DNA of 64,000 nucleotides. It comes from Opisthorchis felineus (taxonomy: Eukaryota > Platyhelminthes > Trematoda > Opisthorchiida > Opisthorchiidae). Positions 1 to 12,599 of this stretch are shown in pieces. Each line of letters starts with the position of its first letter. Within the stretch, counting starts at the first letter, position 1. Location of the stretch: the NCBI GenBank assembly GCA_004794785.1, contig SJOL01007286.1:893568-957567 (forward strand), read 5' to 3'. Under the pieces are notes generated by a model. It saw only the letters and a list, made by a program, of their open reading frames with translations, had not been told where the DNA came from and ran no database searches. The translations under genes and the position numbers were made by a program.

Positions 1-1500
1 CAGTTGGGAACTACTCACCCTCGAGTTCACACTGAGGGATACTACATATTCGGTAAACTTATATGGTTATTTACGGTTATCAGCAACTTCCGCTTCGGAT
101 TGCCATACGTATTTCACATTGAACCCCTAATTTTCTTGTTACCCATCTAAAGTAACAGATGGAGTGAGTGCTTCATATAATTTTTGTCAAATCTACGTTA
201 ACTACAATGTATCTCCCACGTATTCCAGTATTCACTTGGGCGCACTTTCTTCCAATAGCGTTAAGGTTGAATAGCATGCTAACTTTCAGATGACTGAATT
301 GAATTGTTTTGCTGCTCACACCGCGAGCATAACTGATCACAAAAATGCCAGTCACGACTGAGAACATTACAGTACTTCTTTTAATACTATCGTGGTTCAG
401 TCGGTGAACATCGCGCTCGAGTACTGCTCAAGGGCAACTATTATCCGGCTCAAAGAAGCGACCCTAGTAGCGTTGCGTACACCCTCCGCATGCAGTACAT
501 ACTTTTAGGATTTCAAAGCCTGAAGATGGATTCATTTTAAAGCTGTCCGGTCACCAAGTCAAACCGTGCGGAAATACCTCCAAGGTGCATTCAACAGTTT
601 CAATCGACATCATGGTTTTCGACCGGAAGCGCACGGGGACCCAGCAACGCATGGCCCACCACATGCACTGACACTAGAACCCGACATTTTTTTGACATTA
701 TGGTCAAGGGATCGCTAAAATTACGGACATGTACAGCGCAATGGTGAATTTTTACTTGACCAAATAGATCGATATAAAAGATGAGCGGGTGAGCAAGACA
801 GTTTGATATGAGCCTGTCGTAGAAAATCTGTTGATGGTGAGAATACATTCGTCCCAAACCTGCCGATTCTGGATCGCGGCTTGAAAGTCAGTTGAATCCA
901 GTCCGGAATGAAGCTAGCCTCAAGTCTAAGGAACTGTTTCACGAAAATCCTTTCATATATTTGTTTACCGACTCACTGTCCTAAAAACCGCTTTCATATG
1001 ACTGAGGCTCATTGGTCATTCAAAATCCCGAAGCCTATTTTACCATGATCGATGTACTGTTCCAATGCATCAAAAACATACGCAGTGAATTGTGTGGAAA
1101 TTACTTCAGAATTGATTTAAGATTGATTTTACCGAAATGAAATCTAATCTGTTAAGCCATAATCACAGTCAACCGCCTATCAGTTTGTTTCGCTTGCCTG
1201 CACAATGATCCTGGTTGAGTTGTTTGGTTCATAAACCCGTTCACCTACTGCTGAACGGTTCAAGCAGTTTCACGCATTTGGTGAGCCTCCGGCCATTTTA
1301 TTGCGACAAATTCCTGGCTTGCACTGAAATTCTCCGTTCATTCTCAGCACATTTCAATCAAGAGAAAACTAAGATGACGTTGTCTCCTAAAATTCGCTGT
1401 GGTGAGCATTGAGTGCGGAAATACTCCGCATACCATGGGAACCGAGCCATTGAGTTGATGTGGATGAAAGTTGAGAATGAGAGATCAAACATCGTTTGTC
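1..1500. other. no gene seen
   Basis: I see only short open frames without convincing splice signals, no long repeat and no recognisable motif. The stretch lies just downstream of the 3' end of the minus-strand RTE copy 1 and is probably intergenic or intronic. Confidence 0.4.
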
Positions 1501-1510
1501 GTAAAGGTCG

Positions 1511-1562
1511 GCATCATCATCATGCTGCTCATCATCATTATCGCGATCATCATCATCATCAT
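1511..1562. repeat. imperfect (CAT)n run, 3' tail of RTE copy 1
   Basis: Interrupted CAT repeats abut the 3' end of the minus-strand RTE copy. Read on the element strand this is a GAT-repeat tail, the typical 3' end of RTE elements. Confidence 0.7.
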
Positions 1563-4240
1563 AGGTAGTAAGATGAGCGTTATCACTGGTGCCTCAATGA
1601 TGTGCAACTAACAAGTTCAATCAGCTACCTTTTAAAACCGTAAGGCGGAAAACGAAATTAGCGGCAAAGGAAGGTATCTGGTGCTAGCATACCACAAGCT
1701 TTCTCTAAACGTCCACTCACACAGCCTGGACAGAATCTGACAACACGAAGGCCATTGACGTCGGTCAGGCGTCATTTCTTGCAACCTCAAGGAAGATTAC
1801 GTGTACCCTATCGCAAAAGAGGAACCGCGCCAATAACACCCAAGTTCTTCGCAATCAACTTAACCGCGTTCTACCAAGCAAAGCAGGTCCTCAGAACAGC
1901 ACTCGTCTCAGAAGATGATATTTCGGTATACCTAGTACGTGATCAGGCCACTGCAGTTGACGGTGCTCGATGTTTTCTAAAGTAACTGCTCCACAGCCAT
2001 CCAATAGCAGCAAGGCTTCTGAGGTACTGGTGGCCGAGAAGCTTAAGGCACCTCAGATCATCTGCTTGCAAAGGCCATCCAACAAAACCCATACTGTAGC
2101 CTGGTATACACAACTCTTGAGACCAAAATGAAGTTTTCTTTGACGCCACAAATAACGCAACTTGGCAAGTGTGCTTCGAGTCTCTGAGTTTCGTGCATTG
2201 TTGTCGGAGCTAATATAAATACCGGAATACGCAAAACTTCAAAACCTCCAGTGCTTTTGCAAGAGGTACATTCTGAAGCATGGTCTTGCACTACTTAGGT
2301 GGAAGGTGCATGTCGAAGAATAGAGTGGTGGTGGTTAGTTCATCATATAGTGCTCACTCTTGCTGTTTAGCTCTAAAACTTTGAACATATTCTGAAGAAG
2401 CTTTTGAAAAGCTTTGCAGTGACTCGTTTCCAGAGGTATGTGAATATGGGGACCGGATTATGTTGACGAACTAAAGAAACATTCAGTGCTGAAGAGGCGT
2501 GACCAGAAGAACAGACCGATCGCAGAACCGAAAGGACCCTTGAAACCAGGAAGCATTAAGACCGCTGTTCGTCGCACTGTTCTAAAACGTGGCAGAGCGT
2601 AAAGATATGATTGCCCCAGGCTCCATACTATTGAAATCCAGCTTGATGCTTACAGGTTGATGCTTCGTGTACTGCCATGAGATGACGCTAAAAGTCTTGT
2701 TCAAGTGGGATTCAGACATCTCTTTGGTAAACATATTCCTCGTGACTGCCTTCTCTCACTCCCGTTGACTGTGACGCTATTTTTCCCCGAGGAGATGAAA
2801 TCAGGAAGACGCGAACTAAGCAGTTCACCACCACCCTTGAACACAGCAGTTGAAAGATCGTCTGGAGCAGGAGTTTTTTGATGTTCGAATAAGGTTATAC
2901 ACTCGTGCACTTCCGGAATATAATAAGGTTCCATATTCACAGTTCACGTTTCGGTTACAAACTGGTAGTCCAGGTGGGGAGTAGAAGGTGGTAAGCTGAG
3001 TTCTTTTCCTGAGAAGAGGCCTTTGGGAGACTGTTGACAGAATCAAGTACAACAACCCTGCGGATATTCTGTCTCATCTTCCTCGGTCTTCTGGTTCAAC
3101 CACACTTTTAGGTCTGCGCGTAGACTCAAGCCTACCGGACGTCAGAAGATACGTTTGGCTATGGCTATGACCGGAGTGAATATGTCTCCGGGCCTTCAGA
3201 AGAGCTGCGACCCTATCAGAGCTCCACTCCATGGAAGGAGTTGGCTATACCGATATCGCATGCAGCTCTGGATGTCCTCCCTCAGCGCTCGTTAAAATCC
3301 GACATGCGATCAGCAGAGAGGCGTTGCAAAAAATCGGCCTTAATATATTCGGGGACAGTAAGTTTCTAGATCACCAAGCGAGGTGTGCGTGTTTTTCGCA
3401 AACTTGGAGAACATAATGAGAGGCGGAACCGGACGACTCAGAGTCTACGTCGGCATTTCAGAGGGAATGCCAACTAGTGGTCAATCTTCGTTATCGGTAA
3501 CTGATGGCAATATGGTCTACTTGAATCCAGGGTGGGTTCGTGGTTGAACCCCACGCAGCTAAACACTTTCAACTTTTCCCGAAATTGATACCACAAAAGG
3601 GGAGTCTTTGATAACCACGTATCTGAACAGGATACTCTCCACTGTCCGCATCTCCTATGTCAAGTTCAAGACAACCCCCAAACTGAATAAGTAGCGGTAA
3701 CCGACTGGATCACGAGTCGCAAAAGCAAATCAGTCGCGCGAAGACTACCTACGTGTGTTTTACCACCATCAGTAGAGATAACAATCTTCGAAGTCCTTGT
3801 CCTTTGTAAAAGACCGCCTTTAACATCGTAGAGATTGCCATTGACATATTCACAGCAGCGCAGTTGGGGAGTAGGCAAATAAACATTAAAAATTTGAGCT
3901 TCCTTTTCTCGATATCCTTTCCTGGACATCGCCAACAGCGCACAAGTGACTACCAACAAGACTTCAGTCCAACGTTTGCTCAATGGCTCAATACATCACC
4001 TCCACCGGCATATCCAGCCGAACCGGCTCATCCGTCTCCAGAGATGCACATCCAGAGGCAGGACAATAGTGACGGAGAGGTCAGTTTAACCAAAGCACCC
4101 GCGTCCTGAGTTCGAGTTTCTGGTAGATGACGCATGTAAATGCAAGGCGAACCTAGCATACAAGCAGGACCAGTTTCCTATTCTGCCTGCTTCAGTGTGC
4201 GTACAGTAGATGTGACTAAGTAGACCGTTTCCTTGGGTTC
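1511..4240 (-). mobile_element. RTE-type non-LTR retrotransposon, copy 1 (decayed)
   Basis: This is a dead copy of an endonuclease-reverse transcriptase retrotransposon read on the minus strand. The endonuclease region is recognisable at about 3,666-3,983, where the usual GDMNAQVG-type motif has become TDGGKTHVG. The start of the reverse transcriptase lies at 2,701-2,940 (HECITLFEHQKTPAPDD, then LSTAVFKGGGELLSS). The C-terminal part at 1,943-2,291 reads LQADDLRCLKLLGHQYLRS in one frame and continues in another. Many frameshifts and stops mean no active protein. Its 3' end is the CAT/GAT trinucleotide run at 1,511-1,562, like the tails of copies 2, 3 and 5. It aligns with copy 2 around its C-terminal half, including the untranslated-looking TTCGACATGCACTTTC-like stretch. 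The 5' limit near 4,240 is approximate. The RTE assignment is family knowledge; the decay is seen directly. Confidence 0.75.
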
Positions 4241-6499
4241 AAAAATTGTTTTCTGGGTGTTTGAAGCTGTAATTGCAGACGAACACGCAGAAGTTGCGGC
4301 TAGGAATGATACACTGAAAAGTAATTAGTTCTAGTTCTGGGAGGATGAGTATTTTAAAGAAGCGAGATTTTTCAGCTCGCAAGGCGACTCGGCACCACGC
4401 AACGGCCGGTGTGACGTGACAATATTTTTGGTGGTGATATTCATGTGTCTAACGCGGTCTGGGGTACAATCAGGGCATCCAAACCTAGACAAGGGACGCT
4501 TAAGGTCCTCAACGAAGGCATTTGGCTGTTGGTTGGTGCTTACATACTGCCATATTAGTACAAGTTTTTAAGGATCACTTCATCATACATGTTCCAAGCC
4601 CCCTTCCAAAAAGGGTATTCCTTAGTGGTAGATACAATGACCAGCCTGGTAGGGCAAACTCTAGTTGTCACAGTGACCCCCTCCTCCAGAATAGCTCAGT
4701 TGGTCATTGAGGTGCACAAACCGCCGAAGCAGAGTAAGGTCCAAAATCTTCGCGAGATACACAACCTAAGATTGAAGATTGTTGTTATGTACTGCCTTGA
4801 TGATAGACTGTTTGGCTGACCGATGTGTTGCTGGATGACTCACCTACCGGTCACCGAAGCGTGAACGAAGGCCAGCCCGAACGGAAGCTGTGTAACAATA
4901 AGTCAAAATTTGACGGCCTACATCGTGTGAGCAATAATAGTGACCACTAATAGTGCATATTGGACAAGGTCATGTGCCGACGGCTTGTGCGGAACAGCCG
5001 GCAGTTGTCAACACAGGTGAAACGAAAAAAAAACTGTTCACAGAAGACGTGCGCTTAGCGGACCACCATATGTCTCCGTGGGAAAAAAGTCAATTTACAA
5101 CACCATGTAGGGTTCCGGGATCGGCCAAGTCCATAAATCATAGCGCATATGTAACATCACGGCTGCTGTACAACCGAGAGACTAAACAAACAGGTGCCTG
5201 AAAGTACGGTTGACTTGGGGGTAAAACAGATTATCGTAACGCTCGGTGTTTTTCTAGCATCTGCGCGTCCTCATATTTCTGGTATATGGTTGGTGTTCTC
5301 TCTTCCCACTCCTGATTGATGGTGAGTTTTACTTCTGATCTGAGCTCATTTTGTTTTGCCTGAAAATAACCCAGAAGCAACCGGTTGGTCTGCACGAGTT
5401 GAAGTTGCGTCTTAAAAGGCTATTGTAGTTGCTCCAAAATAATTCGCTTAAAAACACCGTTTCACTGCTGTTGTATGTACTGCTGTGGTAATTTTAAAGT
5501 GGAGATCAAAGGGTAGCAACACGAAACAATCTGCGATTCTTCTGATTCTGCTATAGAAGAAGCCTTCTGTTGGCTGATTCACTTCCCTTGCTGTTCACAT
5601 TGCTTCTAAAGATCCGATACCATATCGATATTGTCAATGTCTGATCGTGAACGTGGATGGTGCGTCAGACACCAGCACTGAAGTATATCATATGATCAAA
5701 AGGGGCATGCCACACGTCTCACTTCCAACCACCTTCCGCTTTTTCATTGTTGTCTTTCTCAAAATTTAACCGGCAGGTCACATTGTTATAACGCGGGTGA
5801 CATTCGGATCTGTGTAAAGTTTTCTCAAGAATTTTGGGAAATATTAATAACTTCACCAAAAGGCATACAAACCGTCCTGGCACAGGCCGTCAAAAAGAGA
5901 CTAGAACTTACCATGGGGTGACCGTTTGTGTGCCTCCGTGACCCATTGATCTATACTGGGTGGTGTCCGTGAGTGTCCGTGCGAAACTCACAGAATATCT
6001 CATACCACATTGGTTAATCGTTAGAGGTAATACCTGGTTGGGGGTTGGAACATGTGTGGCGAATTCTTCCTCAAAAATGGTAATGCGCTTGTATTTCCCA
6101 CCAAACACCGCTGCCTTGCGGTCAGGCTTTTGAAACGAAGGCTTTAGTTGAGGACCCTAATGGTCTCCCTGTCTAGGTGTGGGCGACCTGACAGTATACC
6201 AGTCCAAGTACAACCATAATACTTACAACATCGACCCTCGCGTGATGTCACCAGCCGGGTCGCCTTAACTGCCTTAACAGCAGGGCGGATAAGCGAAAGC
6301 ATGCTATTGCTGACGTCTCCCTTCTCACACGTTCACGTTTCCCCATTCTAACATATGCCATCTCAGGTTGAATACTCTCTTCGCAGTTCCCAGCCCTAGG
6401 ACTGACCACTTTGTTTTCCGTGCATCACACTCAGCTGCAGCTTCTGTACGTCCGACGTCATTAAAATACCTAGGTGCCTCGAATTCTGTTTTCAAACCG
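4241..6499. other. no gene seen between RTE copies 1 and 2
   Basis: Only short open frames occur, none with paired splice sites that I could support. Part of 6,240-6,500 may be the 5' region of RTE copy 2, but I cannot place its edge. Confidence 0.35.
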
Positions 6500-9460
6500 C
6501 GAAGGCCGGTCTGATTAACATGCCCTAAAATTCGCACACTGAAGTAAGCAGGACAACAGGTGGCTCTTGTTTGTAAGCAGGGTTCCCCCTGCATTGATGT
6601 ACGCTATGTGTCAGAAACAAGGATGCAAGACACAAGTACTGTACTTGAATTGACTGTCCCCCCGCTCCCTTCCAGGTTCCGGCTGTGCACCTCTGGTGAT
6701 GCAGAAGCTGCTGAAGCTGGATATGCCGGGGTGAGTATTGTATTGAGCAAACGAACTAAAGCGCCTCTAATTGATTAGATACCCACTGATAGTCGCCTGT
6801 GTGCGGTTCGTTTGGCAACGTCTGTGAGAGAATCTCAAGAAAGTGAGGTCTATCACACCCTGTTTATTGTCTGCTTATGCTCCAACTAACTGTAGCTCTG
6901 TATCTGCCAGACAGTTTCTAGGACGCTCTAGATGCTCTTTTACAACGGGTCAAAATCCCAGACATCGTTGTGGTTGGTGGTGACATGAACTCCCAGGTGC
7001 GTAGACTAAGCGCTACTGAGGCCCGATTGGATGAAAGATTGGATTGGACACGAGATGCCCGGACAACACAAATCGTCTTTTTTAGATGTGTGCCGATCAC
7101 ATGCTGTTCTTTTGCAGTACCAATTTTCGGAACAGCGAAAATCGCTAACATCGTGGTGTCCACGAAAGTATCAACCCCAAAACAAGGTGGACCACATTTA
7201 ACTATGGGAAGGGTCGATCACTGCTTGCCGCTCCTTCTGGAATACCAGCGTGGACTCCGACCATGCACTGATGCTCTGTTACTTTTCACTGCACTTTTCA
7301 GGTCTACACAAAATGCGCACACCTCGCGTAGCCATTGAGAAGCTACTGGACCCAGAAATCAAAAGAAACTTTCAGAACAGGCCAGATGGTCCGATGGTTG
7401 GTATTAACAGCCGCTGGGAACGGATGTCCACAGTGCTACTCAAAGCCGGAACCTCCGTTTGCTGTACAACCCAGCCAATCCCATCCAAACACTAGACCTC
7501 TGATAGGTCCGAGGCTTTGATGGAGGCCCAGTGACAGATTCCTCCTGGCCCCGACCAAAACTCAACCCGACGCCTCTTCTGAGGCCAGGTAAAACTGAGT
7601 GTCCATGCAGACCGAGAAGCTTGGTGGACCCGAAAAGCCGAAGAAATGGAAGACGCCTAAAATGCTGGAAACGTCCGCGAGATGTTCCACTTGATTTATC
7701 CAACTGGTCATCGGAAGCCCCTTGTCAGCGAAACTATCAGGGACCAGAAAGACTGTCTGATATCCAGCAAAGGAGAACGTTATGACCACTGGGTACAATA
7801 CCTGGAACAACAATTCAGTTGGCCACCTGCTATATAAAATTCGGTCTGCCGGCCTTCAGCAGAAAGTTGAACTGTGAACATGGAGCCTCCATCAGCCACA
7901 TAAGTGTCCGAGTGTATATCTCTACTCAAGTGTCATCGTTCTCCTGGCCCTGAAGACGTTCCATCACTGTTCGAAGATGGCGGCCAATTCCTCAGTGAGC
8001 ACTTGTCTAGCATATTTGCGTCTATCTGGGAGAAAGAGACCGTTCCAGATGACTGGAGTGAGCCGATAATAGTGGCCATTTTTATAAAGGCTACTTGCAG
8101 TGAACGTAATAAACACAGAGGTGTCAGCCTGAATCCCGTTGTAACAAGACTTCTGGCGTCACTGATTTTTCGTAGTCTTACGGTGGCACGCGAATCCTTG
8201 ATTCCTGAGAACCAGGCGGGATTTCGACCGGGTAGAGGTTGCGTCGACTATATCTTCACACTCTGTCAGGTGTTAGAGTAATACCATATGTACAGACGAC
8301 CCGCAATCTTATTATTCCTTGACTTCAAGAGTGCGTTTGCTTTTGTCGATCGGTCAGTGCTTTTAATCGCACTTGCTCAACAGGATATGCCCCAGAATTT
8401 TGTGAGCATAATCCGGTGAGAGTGTGTGAGAGTGTATGGTGAGCTGTCTAATAGCTTCCTACAAAATGGGGTGTCCGAAAGGGATGTCCACTCCCCCCGT
8501 TCTTGTTCAACTTCGTCATTGATGAAATATTAAGCCGAACGCTGGAAGGTCTTCAAAACACTAGTGTTCAAATCGTTGCCTGTGAGAACCGTGTTGATCT
8601 GGAGTACGTCTTCAGTTTTGAGGACGAAGGCCAAGTACAAATTCTGTTAAATAAACTGATCACAATTATACTGCTCTTCGACATACACTTTGCACTTTCA
8701 AGGTGAGAAGTCACTCTTCAGAATGTGCAATCTCTGAACATGCCCTTTACAATTCAAGGAGAATCACTGAATGTCGTGGAGAATTTCACGTACCTCTGTA
8801 GTTGCATTAGCTCAGACTGAAGTGTGTGGTTGGTGCACGAGTCTCAAAGACCAGAATCACGTTTGCTAAGTTGCGTCACTTGTGGCGCAAAACGGCATGC
8901 CACTTAGTCTGAAGGGTCGCCTGTACCACGCTACGGTGATAGTTGTGTTGTTGGATGCTCGTGAAATATGGTCTCTGCGTACAGATGATGTGAAGAGTCT
9001 TCAGATTTTCGAACACCAATGCCCCACAAGCGTTGCTGATATCGGATCGCGTCAACAAATTCGCAACGAGGTAATTGGAAAATGGGGGCGACGTATGACC
9101 GGGCAGAAGGGTGCGAAAATGATTACGAAGGGTTTGGGTGTTGTTTGTGCAGTACGCCTTCTAGGATGAGAGCCCCTGACCCGTCCTGCGCTTGGCTGGA
9201 GACAGTGCAAGAAATGGCGGCTGATGGATGTCAGTGGCGTTTGTGTTGTCAGTTCCTCTACAGATTGTCTGACTGAGCGCCTGGAAGTTTAGGCACCTCA
9301 GAATGTTTGTGATAGGCCAGTGCCAGGTTCCCTCGCTCACCCACTCTTTTATTTTCTTTTTATTCTAAGAATTTAAATATAATCAGTTAAACTTTGTGGT
9401 TTTACGGCATTAAAGCATCAGTTGCATTACAGACTTTGCTTCCTTTGATGATGATGATGA
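6500..9460 (+). mobile_element. RTE-type non-LTR retrotransposon, copy 2 (longest, decayed)
   Basis: Most of an RTE element is visible in order. The endonuclease starts near 6,520, has SETRMQD at about 6,615-6,637, GDMNSQV at about 6,980-7,000 and DSDHAL at about 7,250-7,268, which correspond to the conserved apurinic-endonuclease-type motifs. The reverse transcriptase follows with CHRSPGPEDVPSLFEDGG (7,932 on), GFRPGRGCVDYIFTL (about 8,219-8,263) and motif A as FLDFKSAFAFVDR (about 8,316-8,354). The catalytic YADD box has become YVFS (about 8,605), and the following motif is also broken. The C-terminal region continues to about 9,280 (DDVKSLQIFEHQ near 8,980). Frameshifts and stops are spread throughout. 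The element ends in a short GAT repeat at 9,447-9,460. The normal function is target-primed reverse transcription in the nucleus; this copy cannot do it. Confidence 0.85.
7893..8283 (+). pseudogene. reverse transcriptase fragment within RTE copy 2
   Basis: This is the longest intact piece of the reverse transcriptase (about 125 codons without a stop), covering the fingers region and the GFRPGRG box. It ends at a TAA just before motif A, which continues in another frame. No independent gene is implied. Confidence 0.8.
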
Positions 9461-12400
9461 AGATTTCAACGTTTACCCTGGAGAAGAAACTGCGTGATCA
9501 TCGAAGGAAAGAGTGATTAATCCTTTAGCCCTGACATGTGGTCCGCAAGACAAAGGAACTCACTTCTTTCTAAATTTCGATACCACGTCGTCCTCAACTA
9601 CGCCTCTCATTTTACGTAGATTTGAAAATGTAAACTACACGGTCCCATAATTTGTGATTAATTTAGAAGCTCAAACATTTCGGATGTATAAGAGTGAGCC
9701 ATACTATTGTTTTATGACAGGACTCGCTTTTGGTCAATGTTTTAGATGTGAAGCTTATTGCATGACAATGGAGTCGTTCCGTTCCACCGCTTAAAATTCA
9801 CTGCATGCAATAATTCGTTTTGAATCCTGTTCTATAGGTTCCTGTTTGCTACAGTCCTTCTCAGCCCAGGTGATACAACCCATTCGCCAGAGTGATCGTA
9901 AGCACCTGGAGACCGGAATCAATATGCCGATTTCTTTTAACAGTTAACAGTGCACCATTGCTCACAAGTCTGTGCATCGTTTCCTCGCACATTGTCTGCT
10001 CGCACACTACTCACAGGGGCATTATTTGCCTGCCGTGAAGATCACACTACTACTGAGCATTCTCGCCCATCTAACCTAACCGCCAATCCATAATTTGTTC
10101 TGCAGATCATCATGGTCAACTTTACGTGAGTAAACAGCTGTCTATGAGGCCGTAGCAACCGGTGTCAGCTGAAACCGTTGTTTCGCTCAAATTTCGGCTC
10201 TGTTAGAATTTCCTACATCCTACACAGAGCACATGAACGCTTGCCTACTCATTAGTAGGCAAAATATTACGCTTTTTTCACTCTTGGACGAAACACTCAC
10301 GCAGACTGGGACTCAGCAAAACAGCGTGTCACGTGCAATCGGATTAGCTCCGAGGGTGACTTCAGAAATATGCAGCAATTCCCTGAAAGCCAGACTCCAA
10401 ACAGTACATGGCCGTCCGGATAAATGGTGTTACCTATTCAAAAAATTTTACTTTAGGACATCAAAAAAGCCGACAAGAAATGTCTTATCTGAACTCTTCC
10501 TTTAGTGAACCAAGCGACAGGTTAGCATGTCCTCTCTACAGATGTTTATGTAAAACTCCTGGGAAGCAGCAGAACAAAAAGTAGGCATACTAACGGTTAG
10601 TGAGCTGGTCCGTACAATTTGACCTCGGTGAACTTGCAAAACAATATATATGAACGCAGTAACTAAGAGACGTCAGTAAGATCATTTTTGGCAGTAACTT
10701 GCGTTATGTTCACTACCCAAAAGATAAAACACGTGAAGCCCCTCAAGATCATTACATAAATGGGGGTCATTTCTGGTTTGCGATTCTTGCCGACCAGCTA
10801 AGCTTGAGTGCAACTGCGAGCTGTTCTTGTGCAAAGCTCTCGGCTTTGATGAATGGATACTAGGATGAATATCGTCTCGATGGCTGTGAAAATTTGCGTT
10901 CACGTAAGCTCAGAGTAATTTTTTCAGGACTCGTTGCACCATCTGAACGTATTCTGGACGAAGTCGAACTCATAGCAACTGAAGTGGAATGGGGTTTTCG
11001 AAAAAAAACTGTTTGACCAAACTGGGCAGTGTTCACTATTGTACAGTCAACGCAAGATGCCCCAAATGGGCATTCGAATAAGCATACACATAAGCTGGTT
11101 GTTGACTGCAACAAAATGCACTTTAGTGGCCTGCCCAGAACAGACCCCAATTGGAGGATTTCTCTTAAAATCATGCTGCTGCATAGGTCATTTTAATGCC
11201 TGTTCAGAGTCTCCGCGACATCATTTCTGATGTGTCACCTTTGAAGGGTAGACATATATAAACTCGTTTCCATTCAAGTGATAATAATCTCAGTCTGGTT
11301 GTTACTGAATTTATGGGTTCTCTTATAAAACGGACTGGATGCCCATTCCAAATGAATACGTTGTCCGGCCGTCTCAGCTCGGATTTCCGCGTTCCGTCTG
11401 CGCGAATCCTCATTCCTTTGCTGGTCGGACATCCTTTGGAGTGAATAAAGCTCTCGAAATGGAGCTACTGTCCATTCCGGATCTGTTTCGTTGCCCTGAT
11501 CTGTGAATTTTGTCTTCGTTTCTTCTGATTCTTCTAACGTCTAGAGAGTTCATGCAGTTCTGGCCTTCTGAATTTGGATTGATATGATGTCCGTGTGAAC
11601 ATGACTGAATTCTACCATAATCTTATTAGGACTGAGTCGAATTGGACTGAGCGAAAACAGCTATGTTATCGGCTTTAGGGATTTCGAACCTGCGTGTGTA
11701 TACTAAAGGGTTTTATTTCAATAATCAAATTTGTAAACAGAAGGATGGTGCTTCAAAGGGTTCACCACACCGCTCATTATTTACTTACATTTTCATGGCA
11801 AAGCCAGAGGGATATCAGCTGAATTATATCTATTTATTATTTGAACAAATCACGAACAAATCACAAATTACGGCCGCTGTTTTAATGGCTCATGAATAGA
11901 TTAACGAAATCCGGTCCTAATGGGCCTCCATATACCCGTCAGTCAGGACGAGACAGGACCTTAACACCATGTGATGGTTTGTGCACCTTCATAATCGACA
12001 GAGCTATACTGGGAAGTTTTCAGGCGATAATGGCACAGCTTCTCATACCTGGTTGCTCAGTGGCTTGGATCTGCTCAGAGCTCTTTCCTGGTCCTCCATG
12101 TTTGGGAGTGGAATAAGTGCGGTGATTTACTCCCTAAAAAGTATAGACGCCTATGACGGCCTTAGGTAAGTGGTGAGGCCTATGAGCCAAAAGCTTCGGT
12201 TGAAGATCCTGGTCGCTCCCCTGGCCAGGTCTATGTCCCCTGGAGTCATCCCAGCCTACATAAAACCGTGGTTACTGCTGAAGTCTCTCCCATGCCTGTT
12301 TCGCGTATTCGTTCTTTTTCCTTTCATAGCTATGTTGCTAGCGACATCTTCGTTTGCCCATTCTGAAGGACATGCAGATAAGTCTGCCGCTCATTGCCTT

Positions 12401-12599
12401 GTGCTGCAATATTTGCACTCAACTCGGCTACCACGGTCTTTCCTCAAACCACGATATTCAGTTAATCCAGTATCCCCCATGTTCGCACTCTAAAACGAGC
12501 TGGACAACGGACTACACTTACTTGTACGCTGGACTATTTTCCCATTGGTGGGCTGTCTTTCTGGAGTGGGCACTGAATAACTAAGTAGAAGGGCTCAAC
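9461..12599. other. no firm gene; one weak minus-strand exon candidate
   Basis: No transposon or RNA gene is visible. At about 10,861-11,010 the minus strand reads SSTSSRIRSDGATSPEKI followed by a basic, serine-rich tail and a stop, which looks like a cytoplasmic tail but has no partner exon that I can join. A plus-strand frame at 12,170-12,493 has a hydrophobic stretch, but its start and splice context are unconvincing. Confidence 0.3.

Noticed and set aside
3532..3554. Hairpin with B-box-like GGTTGAACCCC
   Set aside because: It is a local inverted repeat; no A box or tRNA fold around it.
4480..4500. Alternative NPF last exon (acceptor CTAG then GTTTGGA)
   Set aside because: It would give Phe-Gly-Cys with no cleavage site, lies 13 kb away, and the site at 17,162 has a better acceptor and poly(A) signal.
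12170..12493. Plus frame with a signal-like hydrophobic segment
   Set aside because: The segment is far from the start Met, and no splice context supports an exon.
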